A stretch of DNA of 34,710 bases, taken from positions 1 to 34,710 of the forward strand of contig JAKALT010000011.1 in the NCBI GenBank assembly GCA_021813125.1, read 5' to 3'. This DNA comes from a bacterium (GTDB taxonomy: Bacteria; Patescibacteriota; Microgenomatia; Curtissbacterales; GWA2-41-24). The notes below the pieces were generated by a model. The model had not been told where the DNA came from and searched no databases. It saw nothing but the letters and a program-made list of their open reading frames with translations. Of this stretch, positions 1-8,245 are shown piece by piece; positions within the stretch are counted from its first letter, which is position 1; every line of letters starts with the position of its first letter. The position numbers were made by a program, and so were the translations under genes.

Positions 1-111
1 AGGAAAGACAACTTCCTAATCCACCTCAAAGAATCTGAGTTTCGCTGGAATACAAGAAATGATAATATGTACAGGAAGTTACTTAAAAACTTTAGAGAGA
101 AACCACTCTAA
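1..111 (+). mobile_element. C-terminal end of an IS1595-like transposase
   Basis: An open frame runs from base 1 to a TAA at 109-111 and gives 36 residues. It contains HLKESEFRWNTRN followed by a basic tail ending in REKPL. This matches my knowledge of the end of DDE transposases of the IS1595/ISXO2 type, where an FRWN/FRFN block closes the domain a few dozen residues before the stop. The start lies outside the window, so whether the element is intact cannot be judged. The stop is followed at once by 112-125, which holds the palindrome TCTAGA (117-122) and may be the right terminal repeat. After that, metK coding sequence continues. The family call rests on this short tail only. Confidence 0.6.
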
Positions 112-120
112 AGTTGTCTA

Positions 121-1083
121 GACCCTAAAATAATAATAGCCGGTGAAGTTAGTGCAAATGCAAAGGTTGATTACAAAAAAGTTGTCCGGCATCTTCTTAT
201 TAAACTGGGTTATGTTGACGAGACGTTAAAATTTACATACAAATCCCCTATAGAGCTTTTGGTGCACCAACAGTCTCCGGAAATTGCAGCGGGTGTTTCC
301 AAGAAAGGTGCCGGAGACCAGGGGATGATGTTTGGATATGCCTGCCGGGATACCGAAGGACTAATGCCCCTGCCTATCACAATTGCCCATATGCTTTGTA
401 GAAAAGTCGACGAAGCACGCGAAAGCAAGCTGTTGCCATACCTTCGTCCGGACGGTAAAAGCCAAGTGACGGTTGAGTATAAAGGCGGGAAACCCTGTGG
501 TATAAAATCGGTAGTTTTGGCTACCCCGCATACGGAAAAAGTCACGCTTGCCAAAGTAAAAGATGACCTTTATAAATTAATCGTTTCCCCGCTTCTTGAG
601 AAATTTGGTTTCAAAATTAAAGAAGCAGACTTGATTGTTAACGGTACGGGTGTTTGGCATTTTAGCGGCCCGGCTGCGGACACGGGGGTTACAGGGCGAA
701 AAATTGTGTGTGATTCATACGGAGCTTTTGCAAGGGTTGGTGGAGGTGCTTTTAGCGGCAAAGACCCGACAAAGGTAGACAGATCCGGTGCGTACGCGGC
801 CAGATTTATTGCTAAAAATATTGTTGCGCAAAAATTGGCGGAAAAAGCTGAAGTTTCGCTTGCCTATTATATTGGGGCAAAGGTACCAATTATGAAAGCT
901 ATAGAAACTTTTGGGACGGAGAAAAAGCCCGCTAAGGTTATTTATGATTTTGCGAATAAAATACTTGATTGTTCGGTTGAGGGAATTTTGGAAGGTTTGC
1001 AGCTTAGACAACCGATCTATTTACCTACTGCAACATATGGCCATTTCGGCCGCAGTGAATTCTCCTGGGAAAGATTAGTGTAA
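121..1083 (+). pseudogene. metK: S-adenosylmethionine synthetase lacking its N-terminus
   Basis: MetK makes SAM from methionine and ATP. Coding similarity begins within a few codons of the transposase stop, at KIIIAGEV (the family GGE(I/V) strand), and runs in one frame to the normal C-terminus. Visible signatures are GAGDQGMMFGY, LRPDGKSQVTVEY, GRKIVCDSYG, GGGAFSGKDPTKVDRS and a final YGHFGR. Compared with E. coli MetK, about 50 residues are missing, including the GHPDK loop with its catalytic His and Asp. The first usable start would be TTG at 259, further inside the domain. I read this as metK cut by an insertion sequence at ~112-125. A mis-join at a repeated IS in the assembly is the alternative. 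The rest of the frame is undamaged, which suggests a recent event or an artefact. A convergent gene starts 23 bases downstream. Confidence 0.85.
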
Positions 1084-1105
1084 TTTTATATATTGAATCT
1101 GATTA

Positions 1106-1789
1106 TTACCAAATATTCGGATACAGGCGCCAGCGGACTTTTTTGCAGTAATTCTCGTATCCTGCCAAATCGCGCTTTAGAACTTCCTCTTCGTTTAGGG
1201 TCCTTGCAACAATTATTCCCAATACCGGAAGCATAAAAAATAAAGCCCAAAAGGAGCCGAGCGCCAAGGGCATAAATAAAAACATCGGGATAATGCCGGC
1301 GTACATCGGGTGGCGGACAATTGCGTAAGGGCCGGTATCGATTAATTTATGGTCCGGAAATATTTCAACAGTTCTTGCCGCAAAGGGGTTTTCGCGAAAA
1401 GCTAAAAACACAGGAATGTATCCAATAATAACCGCCAAATCGGAAAAAAGGACAAGCCAAACAGGCACATGTGACCAGCCGAAGCGGAAATCAAGGCCTG
1501 CAAAAATAAAGCCTGAAAAGAAAATAATGTCGGCAATTGCAATAATTTTACTTTGCGTACTTTCTTTTTCCTTAAATTGTATTCGCCTTTCCAAAAATTC
1601 GGGAGACCTCTGGAAAAAATAGATGACAACGAAAAATGCCGCTGTAATTAAGATAAGTAAAAATATCCAAGCCTGCCAGTAAAATATGGTTCCTGCGGGA
1701 ATAAATAGGACTGCTCCAAGAATTATAAATGCCAGTGCAAAAAAGAGGGCGATTTTTAGCTTAAGTTTTGCAAGATCTGTTTTTTTCAT
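1106..1789 (-). CDS. ICMT/PEMT-like integral membrane methyltransferase
   Basis: The 227-residue protein has about five hydrophobic segments. Its C-terminal signature IDTGPYAIVRHPMYAG (around 150-165) is followed by hydrophobic helices and by RTLNEEEVLKRDLAGYENYCKKVRWRLYP. The RHPxYxG box and the downstream EE motif are the SAM-binding hallmark of the isoprenylcysteine carboxyl methyltransferase/phospholipid methyltransferase superfamily. It would act in the membrane on a lipid or prenylated substrate that cannot be named from sequence. ATG at 1789 is chosen because it begins a typical KKTDLAKLK tail before the first helix. There is no clear Shine-Dalgarno site; TGTAAAAT lies 11 bases upstream as a possible extended -10. 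It converges on metK. Confidence 0.8.
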   Translation of the reverse strand: MKKTDLAKLKLKIALFFALAFIILGAVLFIPAGTIFYWQAWIFLLILITAAFFVVIYFFQRSPEFLERRIQFKEKESTQSKIIAIADIIFFSGFIFAGLDFRFGWSHVPVWLVLFSDLAVIIGYIPVFLAFRENPFAARTVEIFPDHKLIDTGPYAIVRHPMYAGIIPMFLFMPLALGSFWALFFMLPVLGIIVARTLNEEEVLKRDLAGYENYCKKVRWRLYPNIW

Positions 1790-1929
1790 AGACTACATAT
1801 ATTTTACATCTGCCAGTCTACGTTTTTAAATTAAAGTACAAAAAAATAAATTAAGGGATGGGAGATGTTAATTTGGGGCTTGTGACTATTGTCACTGAAT
1901 GAAAATTGCTGTTCTGCTAGGATGCTGCC

Positions 1930-2427
1930 ATGATTATCAGGATAATTTACACATTTCTGGTCGGGATATTTTTGGCAATCTTTGTTGGAGTGGGAATTGC
2001 CGCATTTTACAAAGAGCCAACTTATCCCGAGATGCCGGCGGTTTTAAAGTACTGCACAAGCGAGGCAAAAAATGTCGGCGAATTTACGGAATTTAAGGCT
2101 CAGGCAGAAGCGTTTGATAAAGCTGAGCTTGCTTTCCGCGACCAGGAAAAAACCTACAACAGAAACGTTGCCATAATTGCCATAATTTCTGCAACTATTT
2201 TGGTTGTTGCCAGCCTGACACTTCTTAAGAAGATATACCTTATTGCCGACGGAATTCTTTTGGGAGGAGTTTTTACTCTAATTTATAGTGTAATGCGCGG
2301 TTTTGGGGCACAAGACACAATGTTTCAGTTTTTTGTCGTTTCCGTGGGCCTTATAATTTCCCTGGTTTTGGGTTATGTAAAATTTATTTCTCCTACACTT
2401 GCCCCTGCCCAAAAAAAGGCTAAATAA
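1930..2427 (+). CDS. Hypothetical four-helix membrane protein
   Basis: The 165-residue protein has an N-terminal membrane segment (about 3-25), a polar stretch (30-75) and three further hydrophobic segments (about 78-98, 103-122, 128-150), ending in a lysine-rich tail. I do not recognise the family. The polar loop has a single cysteine and many acidic residues. Start at ATG 1930: the first hydrophobic segment begins directly after it, and there is no Shine-Dalgarno site in the preceding bases. It is transcribed away from the ICMT-like gene and converges on the next gene, leaving a 34-base gap without a visible terminator. Confidence 0.7.
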   Translation: MIIRIIYTFLVGIFLAIFVGVGIAAFYKEPTYPEMPAVLKYCTSEAKNVGEFTEFKAQAEAFDKAELAFRDQEKTYNRNVAIIAIISATILVVASLTLLKKIYLIADGILLGGVFTLIYSVMRGFGAQDTMFQFFVVSVGLIISLVLGYVKFISPTLAPAQKKAK

Positions 2428-2461
2428 AATTATGCCTACAAAAATTTAGCACGGGAAAGGC

Positions 2462-2677
2462 TTAAGAAGTTTTGCCCTTCAGTTTTGACTTTTTCACTTT
2501 CTGAGGTTTAACACGGAATATTTTAGTCAATATAAATACGTATAAAACTACGATTGTTGCAGGGAATATTGAATAATAAACAGGTTTGTTCTCCAGCCAT
2601 TTTTGGCCGTAGGAAAGTGGTATGCAAAGGAGAATAAAAATGTAAAAATATTTATCGAAAAGACTGTCAACTTTCAC
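2462..2677 (-). CDS. Small two-helix membrane protein
   Basis: The frame could be extended upstream to an ATG at 2767, but that part overlaps the end of the nuclease gene and looks like its shadow. GTG at 2677, two bases after the nuclease TAA, gives a 71-residue protein. It has two membrane helices (about 9-24 and 36-54) and a very basic tail (KPQKVKKSKLKGK). The tight spacing suggests translational coupling with the nuclease. Family unknown; the basic tail is presumably cytoplasmic. Confidence 0.5.
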   Translation of the reverse strand: MKVDSLFDKYFYIFILLCIPLSYGQKWLENKPVYYSIFPATIVVLYVFILTKIFRVKPQKVKKSKLKGKTS

Positions 2678-2679
2678 TT

Positions 2680-3420
2680 TTAGCTTTCGGCTTGCCTGAT
2701 AGCCTCGCGGATTTGGCAGTGCTGGCAAGTTTCGGATGCTTCGGGGATTTTTGGCGCGTCCAAACATTTTTTGATATCAACTACTGCCTGCTCTACCCAA
2801 CCGTCACTACCAACATGCTCGACTATTGTCAGCTCAAATTCCAGTTTGCCGTCGAATTTGTCGCGTTTTTTGCCCGCATTGGCGAAAACAAAATATCCCT
2901 TATTGGAAACTTTGAAGCCGCTGCGCCTGAAAATCCACTGGTAAATTTCCATCTGCAGCTTGTAGCCCTGCTTGTATTCGTCCTCCAGGGAAATTTCCTT
3001 TTCGGTTGAAGTAGATTTGTAGTCGACGATTAAAAGCTCCTCTTCTGGGTTTATCCAGATGTCGTCGACTGCGCCGAAAATCAGAAGATTGCTTTTTGGG
3101 TGAAGGTACTGTTTGCCGACAAAATTTTCGCGCCAGGTGTCTATTTCCGGATGCTTAAAGGGAATAGCATCTATTCTATATTTTTCCATCAGCGCGTGTC
3201 TCTGGCCGTTTTCGCGCAAAAGGTCGAATTCTTTTTTAAGAAGCGCGTCGACTGCGGAATTTAAGGACCAGCCGGGCATTTCCGGCCTGCCGATTCCCAG
3301 CCTCCTGTCCAGATAAAAACATTTGGGGCATTCCAAAAACAAATCTATTTTGCTGCGGCTAATTCTAAAGGGTTCTTTTGCTTTTGGGTCGTAAATATTC
3401 TTTTGGCGGATGGCTGACAT
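2680..3420 (-). CDS. PD-(D/E)XK nuclease of the RecB/Cas4-like type
   Basis: The 246-residue protein carries the motifs of the RecB-type nuclease fold in order: GAVDDIW (116-122), IVDYKST (131-137) and QMEIYQW (156-162, the QxxxY motif). Cys31 and Cys34 (CPKC) near the N-terminus and CQHC at 232-235 resemble the four-cysteine iron-sulfur arrangement of Cas4 and AddB. No CRISPR array or cas gene lies in the window, so a stand-alone DNA repair or DNA processing role is more likely than spacer acquisition. A TTGACA/TAATAT promoter lies just upstream. The small membrane gene follows two bases after the stop. Function beyond nuclease fold is not known. Confidence 0.85.
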   Translation of the reverse strand: MSAIRQKNIYDPKAKEPFRISRSKIDLFLECPKCFYLDRRLGIGRPEMPGWSLNSAVDALLKKEFDLLRENGQRHALMEKYRIDAIPFKHPEIDTWRENFVGKQYLHPKSNLLIFGAVDDIWINPEEELLIVDYKSTSTEKEISLEDEYKQGYKLQMEIYQWIFRRSGFKVSNKGYFVFANAGKKRDKFDGKLEFELTIVEHVGSDGWVEQAVVDIKKCLDAPKIPEASETCQHCQIREAIRQAES

Positions 3421-3432
3421 TCTATGGCTTTG

Positions 3433-3462
3433 ATATTAGGCTTTTTAAGTAGAGTGTGTCAA
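3433..3462 (-). promoter_or_regulatory. Promoter of the RecB/Cas4-like nuclease gene
   Basis: On the minus strand, TTGACA (3457-3462), an 18-base spacer and TAATAT (3433-3438) sit 12 bases before the ATG at 3420, giving a leader of about five bases. No Shine-Dalgarno site is present. Confidence 0.6.
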
Positions 3463-3476
3463 TTTGTGCTGTATTT

Positions 3477-3650
3477 CTAATTCTTCTCAGATGCTAGTAG
3501 CTCGTCAAGTTTTTCTGCAGAAACAGTATTTCCACATCCGTTACAACGGAAATGCCCGTCTTCTTGAACGCGCATTCTTTCAATAAATATTTTTTTATTG
3601 CAACGGCAAAATGGGCAATTTCTAGCAACAGCTTTTTTGTTTTTTGTCAT
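3477..3650 (-). CDS. Small zinc-ribbon protein at the end of the restriction operon
   Basis: The 57-residue protein has CPFC near residues 12-15 and CNGC about 30 residues later, a typical four-cysteine zinc ribbon with a helix at the C-terminus. ATG at 3650 is preferred over an upstream GTG at 3701, because the longer version would overlap the preceding small gene. It starts 22 bases after that gene's stop and reads in the same direction, so it probably belongs to the restriction-modification transcript. Function unknown; such ribbons bind nucleic acid or a protein partner. TTCTGGAA just upstream is a weak ribosome site. Confidence 0.65.
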   Translation of the reverse strand: MTKNKKAVARNCPFCRCNKKIFIERMRVQEDGHFRCNGCGNTVSAEKLDELLASEKN

Positions 3651-3672
3651 ATTTTTCCAGAAAATGCTGGGG

Positions 3673-3825
3673 TTACTTTTTCTTCTTTTTTCGTTTTCCA
3701 CCTGCTTGAGCTAGATCACTAGCGGAAACCTTTTTAACTTTGCTTATTTTAGATTTTCTCAGTAAATTTGATGCGATTTTTGCAACTTTTGGACTTGTAA
3801 CTTTATTTCTACCTTTTGCAACCAT
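3673..3825 (-). CDS. 50-residue basic protein coupled to hsdS
   Basis: ATG at 3823-3825 overlaps the TAA of the specificity subunit by one base (TAATG), a classic coupling arrangement. The product is about 50 residues, rich in Lys, Ser and Ala, with the pattern ASNLLRKSKISKVKKVSAS and a final run of lysines. From memory it resembles small Ala/Ser/Lys-rich bacterial proteins of unknown function that have a similar repeated SK pattern, but I cannot verify this. It would bind nucleic acid if anything, judging by charge. Its tight link to hsdS makes a role with the RM complex possible. Confidence 0.6.
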   Translation of the reverse strand: MVAKGRNKVTSPKVAKIASNLLRKSKISKVKKVSASDLAQAGGKRKKKKK

Positions 3826-5198
3826 TAATTATCACCACCTTTCTCAATCATTTCTTCGACTTCCCTTTTTGCTTCTTTGAGAAGTTCTTTGGATTTTTTG
3901 CGTACTTCGTGAGATTTTCTTATCAAATCCGCAATTCTTTCTTGCATTTCTTTTGGCAAAACTGGAACTGGAAAATTACTTAAGTAGTTTTCGTAAATTG
4001 AAATAATTCCACTTGTACCAACAACATATTTGTAAATAAGTTCTTGCCCAATCGGTGATGCAAGATAAACAGATAAAACTTCTGGTAATAAACCTGAACC
4101 TTTTGAACGGAAAATTCTTAAAGTTGAATCAATAGTAAATTTTTCTCTGTTAAGTTCAAAGTCGTAAACAATATTTGTTTTTCCAAGTGATCCAACACCC
4201 ATTGAGGCAAAGACAACATCGGAGTTTTTGATAATAGGCAATTTTTCTTTTTCCACAGTTTTGGCTTTTGTTCTATCTTCCACTTCGAAACCTATAAATT
4301 GTTTCCCAAGCTGTTTGGTTTTTATGACGCCAATATCTCCCTCATTTGAATAATCAAAATACTTACTCCTTATCACTTGAAAATAGTCATCGAGTTTTTT
4401 TAGTTGTTTCCTGCCTAAAATTTCAATAATTTGTTCATATTTTGGCTGGAAGAAATCGGAATCGACGCGGTTCGCTTCAGCCACCTCAGAAAGATTTGCA
4501 ACAAAACTCAAGTCTTCCCTTGGCTTAAAATCCGTTAGTCCCAATTCATCCAAGAGCAACTTTTCTGCTTGTTGATACAGATGTTTTGATTCCTCAAATA
4601 AGCTTAATGCTTTATCCGCATAAGTTTTTATGGTTTGCTGAACAGAGTTACTTGTTATAGGAATTAAAAATTTTCTAAGTCTATCTAGAGATAACTTAGG
4701 TTGAGCAGTACCAACTTTCTCTCTTGAAACTTGCAGCTGGCCGATTCTAGAGAGAAGCACTATTAATAAGTATTCTGGTGTTAATTTACTTGTACGGATT
4801 CTTGCACAGTTTTCTGTGAAGTTGATTCCGTTTAGATTTAACTGATTGTAACCGATCAAACCCACGGTATTACCCACTATAGTTAATAAAATATCTCTGT
4901 TATTGATTTGATATCTGTTAAGCAACTTATGTAAGTGTTCTGAAATTAGTTGTACATTGTCTATGTCGATAAAAGTGTTATAAATATCAACAATTCGCAC
5001 ATACGGAATACCAGTTTCTGAGAATGTTTCCCCAACAGGTAATCTCTTGCCTCCAGTTACCAATGATATTTGATCGAGGGTCTCAGATTTAAATTTAGAC
5101 AAACTTTTTTCTAACTCCAAAAAGACAGGTTGATAATATTCAGCATCAATTCTGTCTGTATAACCTAGTTGAGATTTTTGAATTATTGAAAAATTCAC
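3825..5198 (-). CDS. hsdS: Restriction-modification specificity subunit S
   Basis: The 457-residue protein has two target-recognition domains and two conserved helical spacers, the layout of Type I and BcgI-type S subunits. The first recognition domain covers about 10-190 (QISLVTGGKRLPVG, IPYVRIVDI). The central helix covers about 193-225 (ADKALSLFEESKHLYQQAEKL). The second domain covers about 230-425 (DDYFQVIRSKYFDY, IKTKQLG). The C-terminal helix is rich in Lys and Glu (KSHEVRKKSKELLKEAKREV). It would choose the DNA site for the upstream methyltransferase-nuclease. The start is GTG at 5198, five bases after the stop of the tail-anchored gene. The domains are full length, so it should be functional. 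The target sequence cannot be read from the protein. Confidence 0.92.
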   Translation of the reverse strand: MNFSIIQKSQLGYTDRIDAEYYQPVFLELEKSLSKFKSETLDQISLVTGGKRLPVGETFSETGIPYVRIVDIYNTFIDIDNVQLISEHLHKLLNRYQINNRDILLTIVGNTVGLIGYNQLNLNGINFTENCARIRTSKLTPEYLLIVLLSRIGQLQVSREKVGTAQPKLSLDRLRKFLIPITSNSVQQTIKTYADKALSLFEESKHLYQQAEKLLLDELGLTDFKPREDLSFVANLSEVAEANRVDSDFFQPKYEQIIEILGRKQLKKLDDYFQVIRSKYFDYSNEGDIGVIKTKQLGKQFIGFEVEDRTKAKTVEKEKLPIIKNSDVVFASMGVGSLGKTNIVYDFELNREKFTIDSTLRIFRSKGSGLLPEVLSVYLASPIGQELIYKYVVGTSGIISIYENYLSNFPVPVLPKEMQERIADLIRKSHEVRKKSKELLKEAKREVEEMIEKGGDN

Positions 5199-5203
5199 CT
5201 TTC

Positions 5204-5677
5204 TTATTTTTTGAATATGATAGTCAAAATTATTGAAATTGTTATGGCCAAGATAGATAGGCCGATCGAAGTTCGATTATATGATGCTGTTCTTTGACCT
5301 GTTAATGTTCCGTCGATGTAACTAGAAAGCCTAAACGCTTCATTGAAATGTTGCATTATCGCTTGTTGTGAATTGAAGTAGTCTTGCATAACAGGACCAA
5401 ATTCTTCGGGCTTATTAGGATCTATATCAGCGTTTTTAAAAAGTTCGTCAGGCGTGCTCCATTTATGATAAGTTGAAAGCAAGTGAATTGAAGTGTTTTT
5501 GAAAGATTTTTCCAGTGCATTAAGCTTAAATCTTAAAAAACTTTCAAAAAAATCAGATTTAAATTGTGATACTGAAATAGCTAATTCTCGAATCTTTTTA
5601 GTTGTAGGGAAAAGTTCATCTTTCGTAAATTTCGCGATCGCTTCTCCTCCTTTTTGACTTTGAAATGGCCCATTCAT
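5204..5677 (-). CDS. Tail-anchored accessory protein between the RM fusion and hsdS
   Basis: The frame is open further upstream, but that part overlaps the end of the nuclease-methyltransferase. ATG at 5677, one base after its TAG, gives a 157-residue protein. Residues ~1-130 are mostly helical and polar (KKIRELAISVSQFKSDFFES, YHKWSTPDELF). The C-terminus is a single membrane segment (SIGLSILAITISIILTIIF) ended by two lysines, so the body would face the cytoplasm. I do not recognise the family. Membrane-anchored partners are not a standard part of Type I or IIG systems. Its place between the catalytic and specificity genes makes a role in the system likely, for example anchoring or an added effector. 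Confidence 0.75.
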   Translation of the reverse strand: MNGPFQSQKGGEAIAKFTKDELFPTTKKIRELAISVSQFKSDFFESFLRFKLNALEKSFKNTSIHLLSTYHKWSTPDELFKNADIDPNKPEEFGPVMQDYFNSQQAIMQHFNEAFRLSSYIDGTLTGQRTASYNRTSIGLSILAITISIILTIIFKK

Positions 5678-5678
5678 T

Positions 5679-7616
5679 CTACCCCCAAAAACTAAGTCTT
5701 TCTTTTTGCGCAAACTCTTTGAAGCTTTCAGCAATTTCGTCGAGATCGTGATCAACAGCTTTGTGGCCTTTGGCGTCGACAATTATGTTGCCGTCCGCAT
5801 CTTTTTTGTAATAATAATCTCCAGAATTATCCTTGCCGCTCTTTTTGGAAACTGCCATAAAGATTGGGTAATCTTTTAAGGCTTTTTCGTTATCTCTCCA
5901 TTTTTGCAAAAATAGCACTGAAGTTTTGGTTCCAGTATGGGGCTTGAAAGTATTTACGTTTAGGCCGACTACCGCCAGAATCCGTGCTTTATCGAAAAGA
6001 AATTCGCGGATATATTGCATGTTTGTATTGTTCAAAACTCCCTGAGGTAAAACAATTGCTAGTCTTCCGCCTGGTTTTATTAGATTAAGCGCGCGCTCAA
6101 TAAAAAGAATGTGGCGCTCCATTTTATTGCGTAGTTTGCCTTTATCGTTTTTGGCTAAGGAGTATTCGTTTAGAAGTGTTCTATCTTTGATTTCGCCTGC
6201 AAAAGGTGGATTTGTAAGAAGGACATCAAAGTCAAAATATTTGAAATGTCTTTCGTTTTCTGCATCTTTTGTATAATCGCCGAATTTATGCAGTCTATCG
6301 CGCAGTTCTGAGCGAGCTTTTTCTTTTTCTCGATCATCACCGCTCCACTCGGCTGGGTTTAGAGAATTTAGTTTGAAAACATGGGATTTGCCATCACCAG
6401 CAATAAGCATGAGGGCGCGTGAAATTTTGACTGGTTTGTCGTCAAAATCTATCCCGTAAATATGGGTAGCGGCAAAGTTTATCTTGGTTTCGCGGGATTT
6501 TTCATCCATATCGTTATTCCAAACCCATTGCATGGCATGAATTAAAAATCCGCCCGATCCGGACGCAGGGTCTACGATGTATTCGTTTTCTTTTGGATTT
6601 AGCATTTTTACGGCCATGTCGATTACATGCCGTGGTGTGAAATACTGTCCTTTTTTGCCTTTGGCAACATCTGGGAGCAAATATTCAAAAGCCCGGTCTA
6701 TAATTTCTAGATTAGCGTCGTAAAGCTTGATTTTTTCCAGTTCCCCAATGCAGACTGACAGATGATTAGGTTCTAGAAGAATGCTTTCTCCATCCAGAAA
6801 CATTCCTGGCCATTCGCGTTTGGCGTCGTTAAAAAGTTTTTGAATATTGTCGTAAGTTATTCTTGCTTCTGATGATTGGCGAAATAGAAGTTCGTTATTT
6901 ATGTCACCAGCGTCTTTTTCGTCGTAGAGTTTAGCATAAATTAACTTGAAAATTTCGTTAAATGAATCGACACCGGCTCCTGCTAAAACTAACTCTTCTA
7001 AGACTTTGATTATTTTTACTAAATCGAAGTTTGTTTCCAGATCATTAAGAGTGAGATGTGATTCAAAAACATCTTGAATAGTTTGGTTTGATCTTGGAAT
7101 ATCACGAAGGGTATTTTCGAATTGATGAGGATAAGGACGGTATAAGATAACTTTTGATTTGCCGTCACTTAGAACTCCGATTGGGCTTCCTTTGGCATTT
7201 AGATAGCTTTTAATTTGTTCAAGTCCATCTTTTGAATCAGGACTTTTCATTTCCAGAACAATTAAGGTAGTTTCTTTATCTTCTTGATAAATAACAATGT
7301 CTGCGGCTTTCTCATGAACCTCACGGCCAAAATCGACAGAGACTTCGACTGCTATTCGTTCTAGTGGATAGTTATAATCTTTGATTAATTTTTGGAGCCA
7401 AAGTTGACGGACTATTTCTTCTGGCTCTCCTATTTGTTTTTCCTCGTTCCAAACAAGTAAATCTTTATCTCGCTTGAAACATTTGAGGTAAAACTTGCCT
7501 TTTTCCTTTTCAAAAATTTCCAATATGTCTTCTGGGTGAAGTGCACCAAATTCTTCAAGGCCGTATGCAAGATCTGGTTTTTTAAAGATTTTGTCTAAGA
7601 TTTGTTTTGTGGTCAT
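5679..7616 (-). CDS. Fused PD-(D/E)XK nuclease and N6-adenine methyltransferase (BcgI/Type IIG-like)
   Basis: The 645-residue protein joins two enzymes. The N-terminus (about 50-165) is an HSDR_N-type nuclease with ADIVIY (Asp106) and VLEMKSP (Glu122, Lys124). A helical linker (about 170-300) follows. The methyltransferase has QYFTPRHVIDMAV (324-336), the SAM-binding motif DPASGSGG (349-356) and the catalytic NPPF (469-472). No HsdR helicase gene is visible. A single chain that cuts and methylates, paired with a separate S subunit, is the organisation of BcgI-like Type IIB/IIG systems, not classical Type I. The start overlaps the LexA-like gene by four bases (ATGA). Key residues of both active sites are present, so I expect an active enzyme. 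Confidence 0.9.
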   Translation of the reverse strand: MTTKQILDKIFKKPDLAYGLEEFGALHPEDILEIFEKEKGKFYLKCFKRDKDLLVWNEEKQIGEPEEIVRQLWLQKLIKDYNYPLERIAVEVSVDFGREVHEKAADIVIYQEDKETTLIVLEMKSPDSKDGLEQIKSYLNAKGSPIGVLSDGKSKVILYRPYPHQFENTLRDIPRSNQTIQDVFESHLTLNDLETNFDLVKIIKVLEELVLAGAGVDSFNEIFKLIYAKLYDEKDAGDINNELLFRQSSEARITYDNIQKLFNDAKREWPGMFLDGESILLEPNHLSVCIGELEKIKLYDANLEIIDRAFEYLLPDVAKGKKGQYFTPRHVIDMAVKMLNPKENEYIVDPASGSGGFLIHAMQWVWNNDMDEKSRETKINFAATHIYGIDFDDKPVKISRALMLIAGDGKSHVFKLNSLNPAEWSGDDREKEKARSELRDRLHKFGDYTKDAENERHFKYFDFDVLLTNPPFAGEIKDRTLLNEYSLAKNDKGKLRNKMERHILFIERALNLIKPGGRLAIVLPQGVLNNTNMQYIREFLFDKARILAVVGLNVNTFKPHTGTKTSVLFLQKWRDNEKALKDYPIFMAVSKKSGKDNSGDYYYKKDADGNIIVDAKGHKAVDHDLDEIAESFKEFAQKERLSFWG

Positions 7617-8239
7617 ACTTCTATCTTTGAAACTACCTTTCCGATGAGACGGAGATCTGGGGTAAAAGGAATCCGCTGATATTTAGGGTTTTCTGGGGCA
7701 AGATGAATTTTTCCGTTTACATTTACAAATCTTTTTATTGTAGTGCCCTCGTCGCTTCTTGCCAAAACAATATCGCCGTTTTTAAATTCGTTCACATGAT
7801 ATTGGACAACTACTATGTCGCCATCATTTAACCCTGCGCCAATCATAGAGTCTCCTTTCACTTTAAAAAGCGCAATTTTGTCTGAAAGTTTTGAAAGGTC
7901 TTGCGAAATTTCTAGCCATTCACCATGTTGTTCTAGAGTGTCTATAAAAGGGCCAGCAGCTGTAACACCAACCATTGGAGCGTAGGTGGAAACATTCAAT
8001 TCCTCGTAACCTTTTTGAGTTAATTGTAGGCCGCGTGCTGCCCCTTCTTCTTTGCGAATGTACTTTTTGCCTTCGAGAATTTTTAATAAGTCGAGAACTG
8101 CCTGATTCGAAGAAACATCTAATTTTTCTCGTAGTTGTGATAGGGTTGGAGGGTATCCAGAATATTTAATGTTGTTGTAAATTAACATTAAAGTTTGTTT
8201 TTGTCTTTCAGTTAATCCTTCTGTTCTTCGAGCAGTCAT
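7613..8239 (-). CDS. LexA-like self-cleaving repressor heading the RM operon
   Basis: The 208-residue protein has a winged-helix DNA-binding domain (about 8-72) and an S24 peptidase-type latch. The cleavage pair Ala95-Gly96 lies in VTAAGPF, the serine is Ser131 in GDSM, and the lysine is Lys169 in TTIKRF. LexA-type repressors fall off DNA after RecA-stimulated self-cleavage during DNA damage. Here the gene overlaps the nuclease-methyltransferase by four bases and has a palindromic operator inside its own promoter. I therefore infer autoregulation and control of the whole RM operon. It could also be the cell's general LexA; only other operators in the genome would tell. Confidence 0.88.
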   Translation of the reverse strand: MTARRTEGLTERQKQTLMLIYNNIKYSGYPPTLSQLREKLDVSSNQAVLDLLKILEGKKYIRKEEGAARGLQLTQKGYEELNVSTYAPMVGVTAAGPFIDTLEQHGEWLEISQDLSKLSDKIALFKVKGDSMIGAGLNDGDIVVVQYHVNEFKNGDIVLARSDEGTTIKRFVNVNGKIHLAPENPKYQRIPFTPDLRLIGKVVSKIEV

Positions 8240-8245
8240 ACAGAA

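Noticed and set aside
2678-2767. Longer start of the small two-helix membrane protein
   Set aside because: The extra residues overlap the end of the nuclease gene and have no family features.
2680-3420. Cas4 as part of a CRISPR system
   Set aside because: No repeat-spacer array and no cas1, cas2 or effector gene is visible in the window.
3651-3701. GTG start that would lengthen the zinc-ribbon protein
   Set aside because: It overlaps the coupled 50-residue gene, and ATG 3650 gives a compact ribbon.
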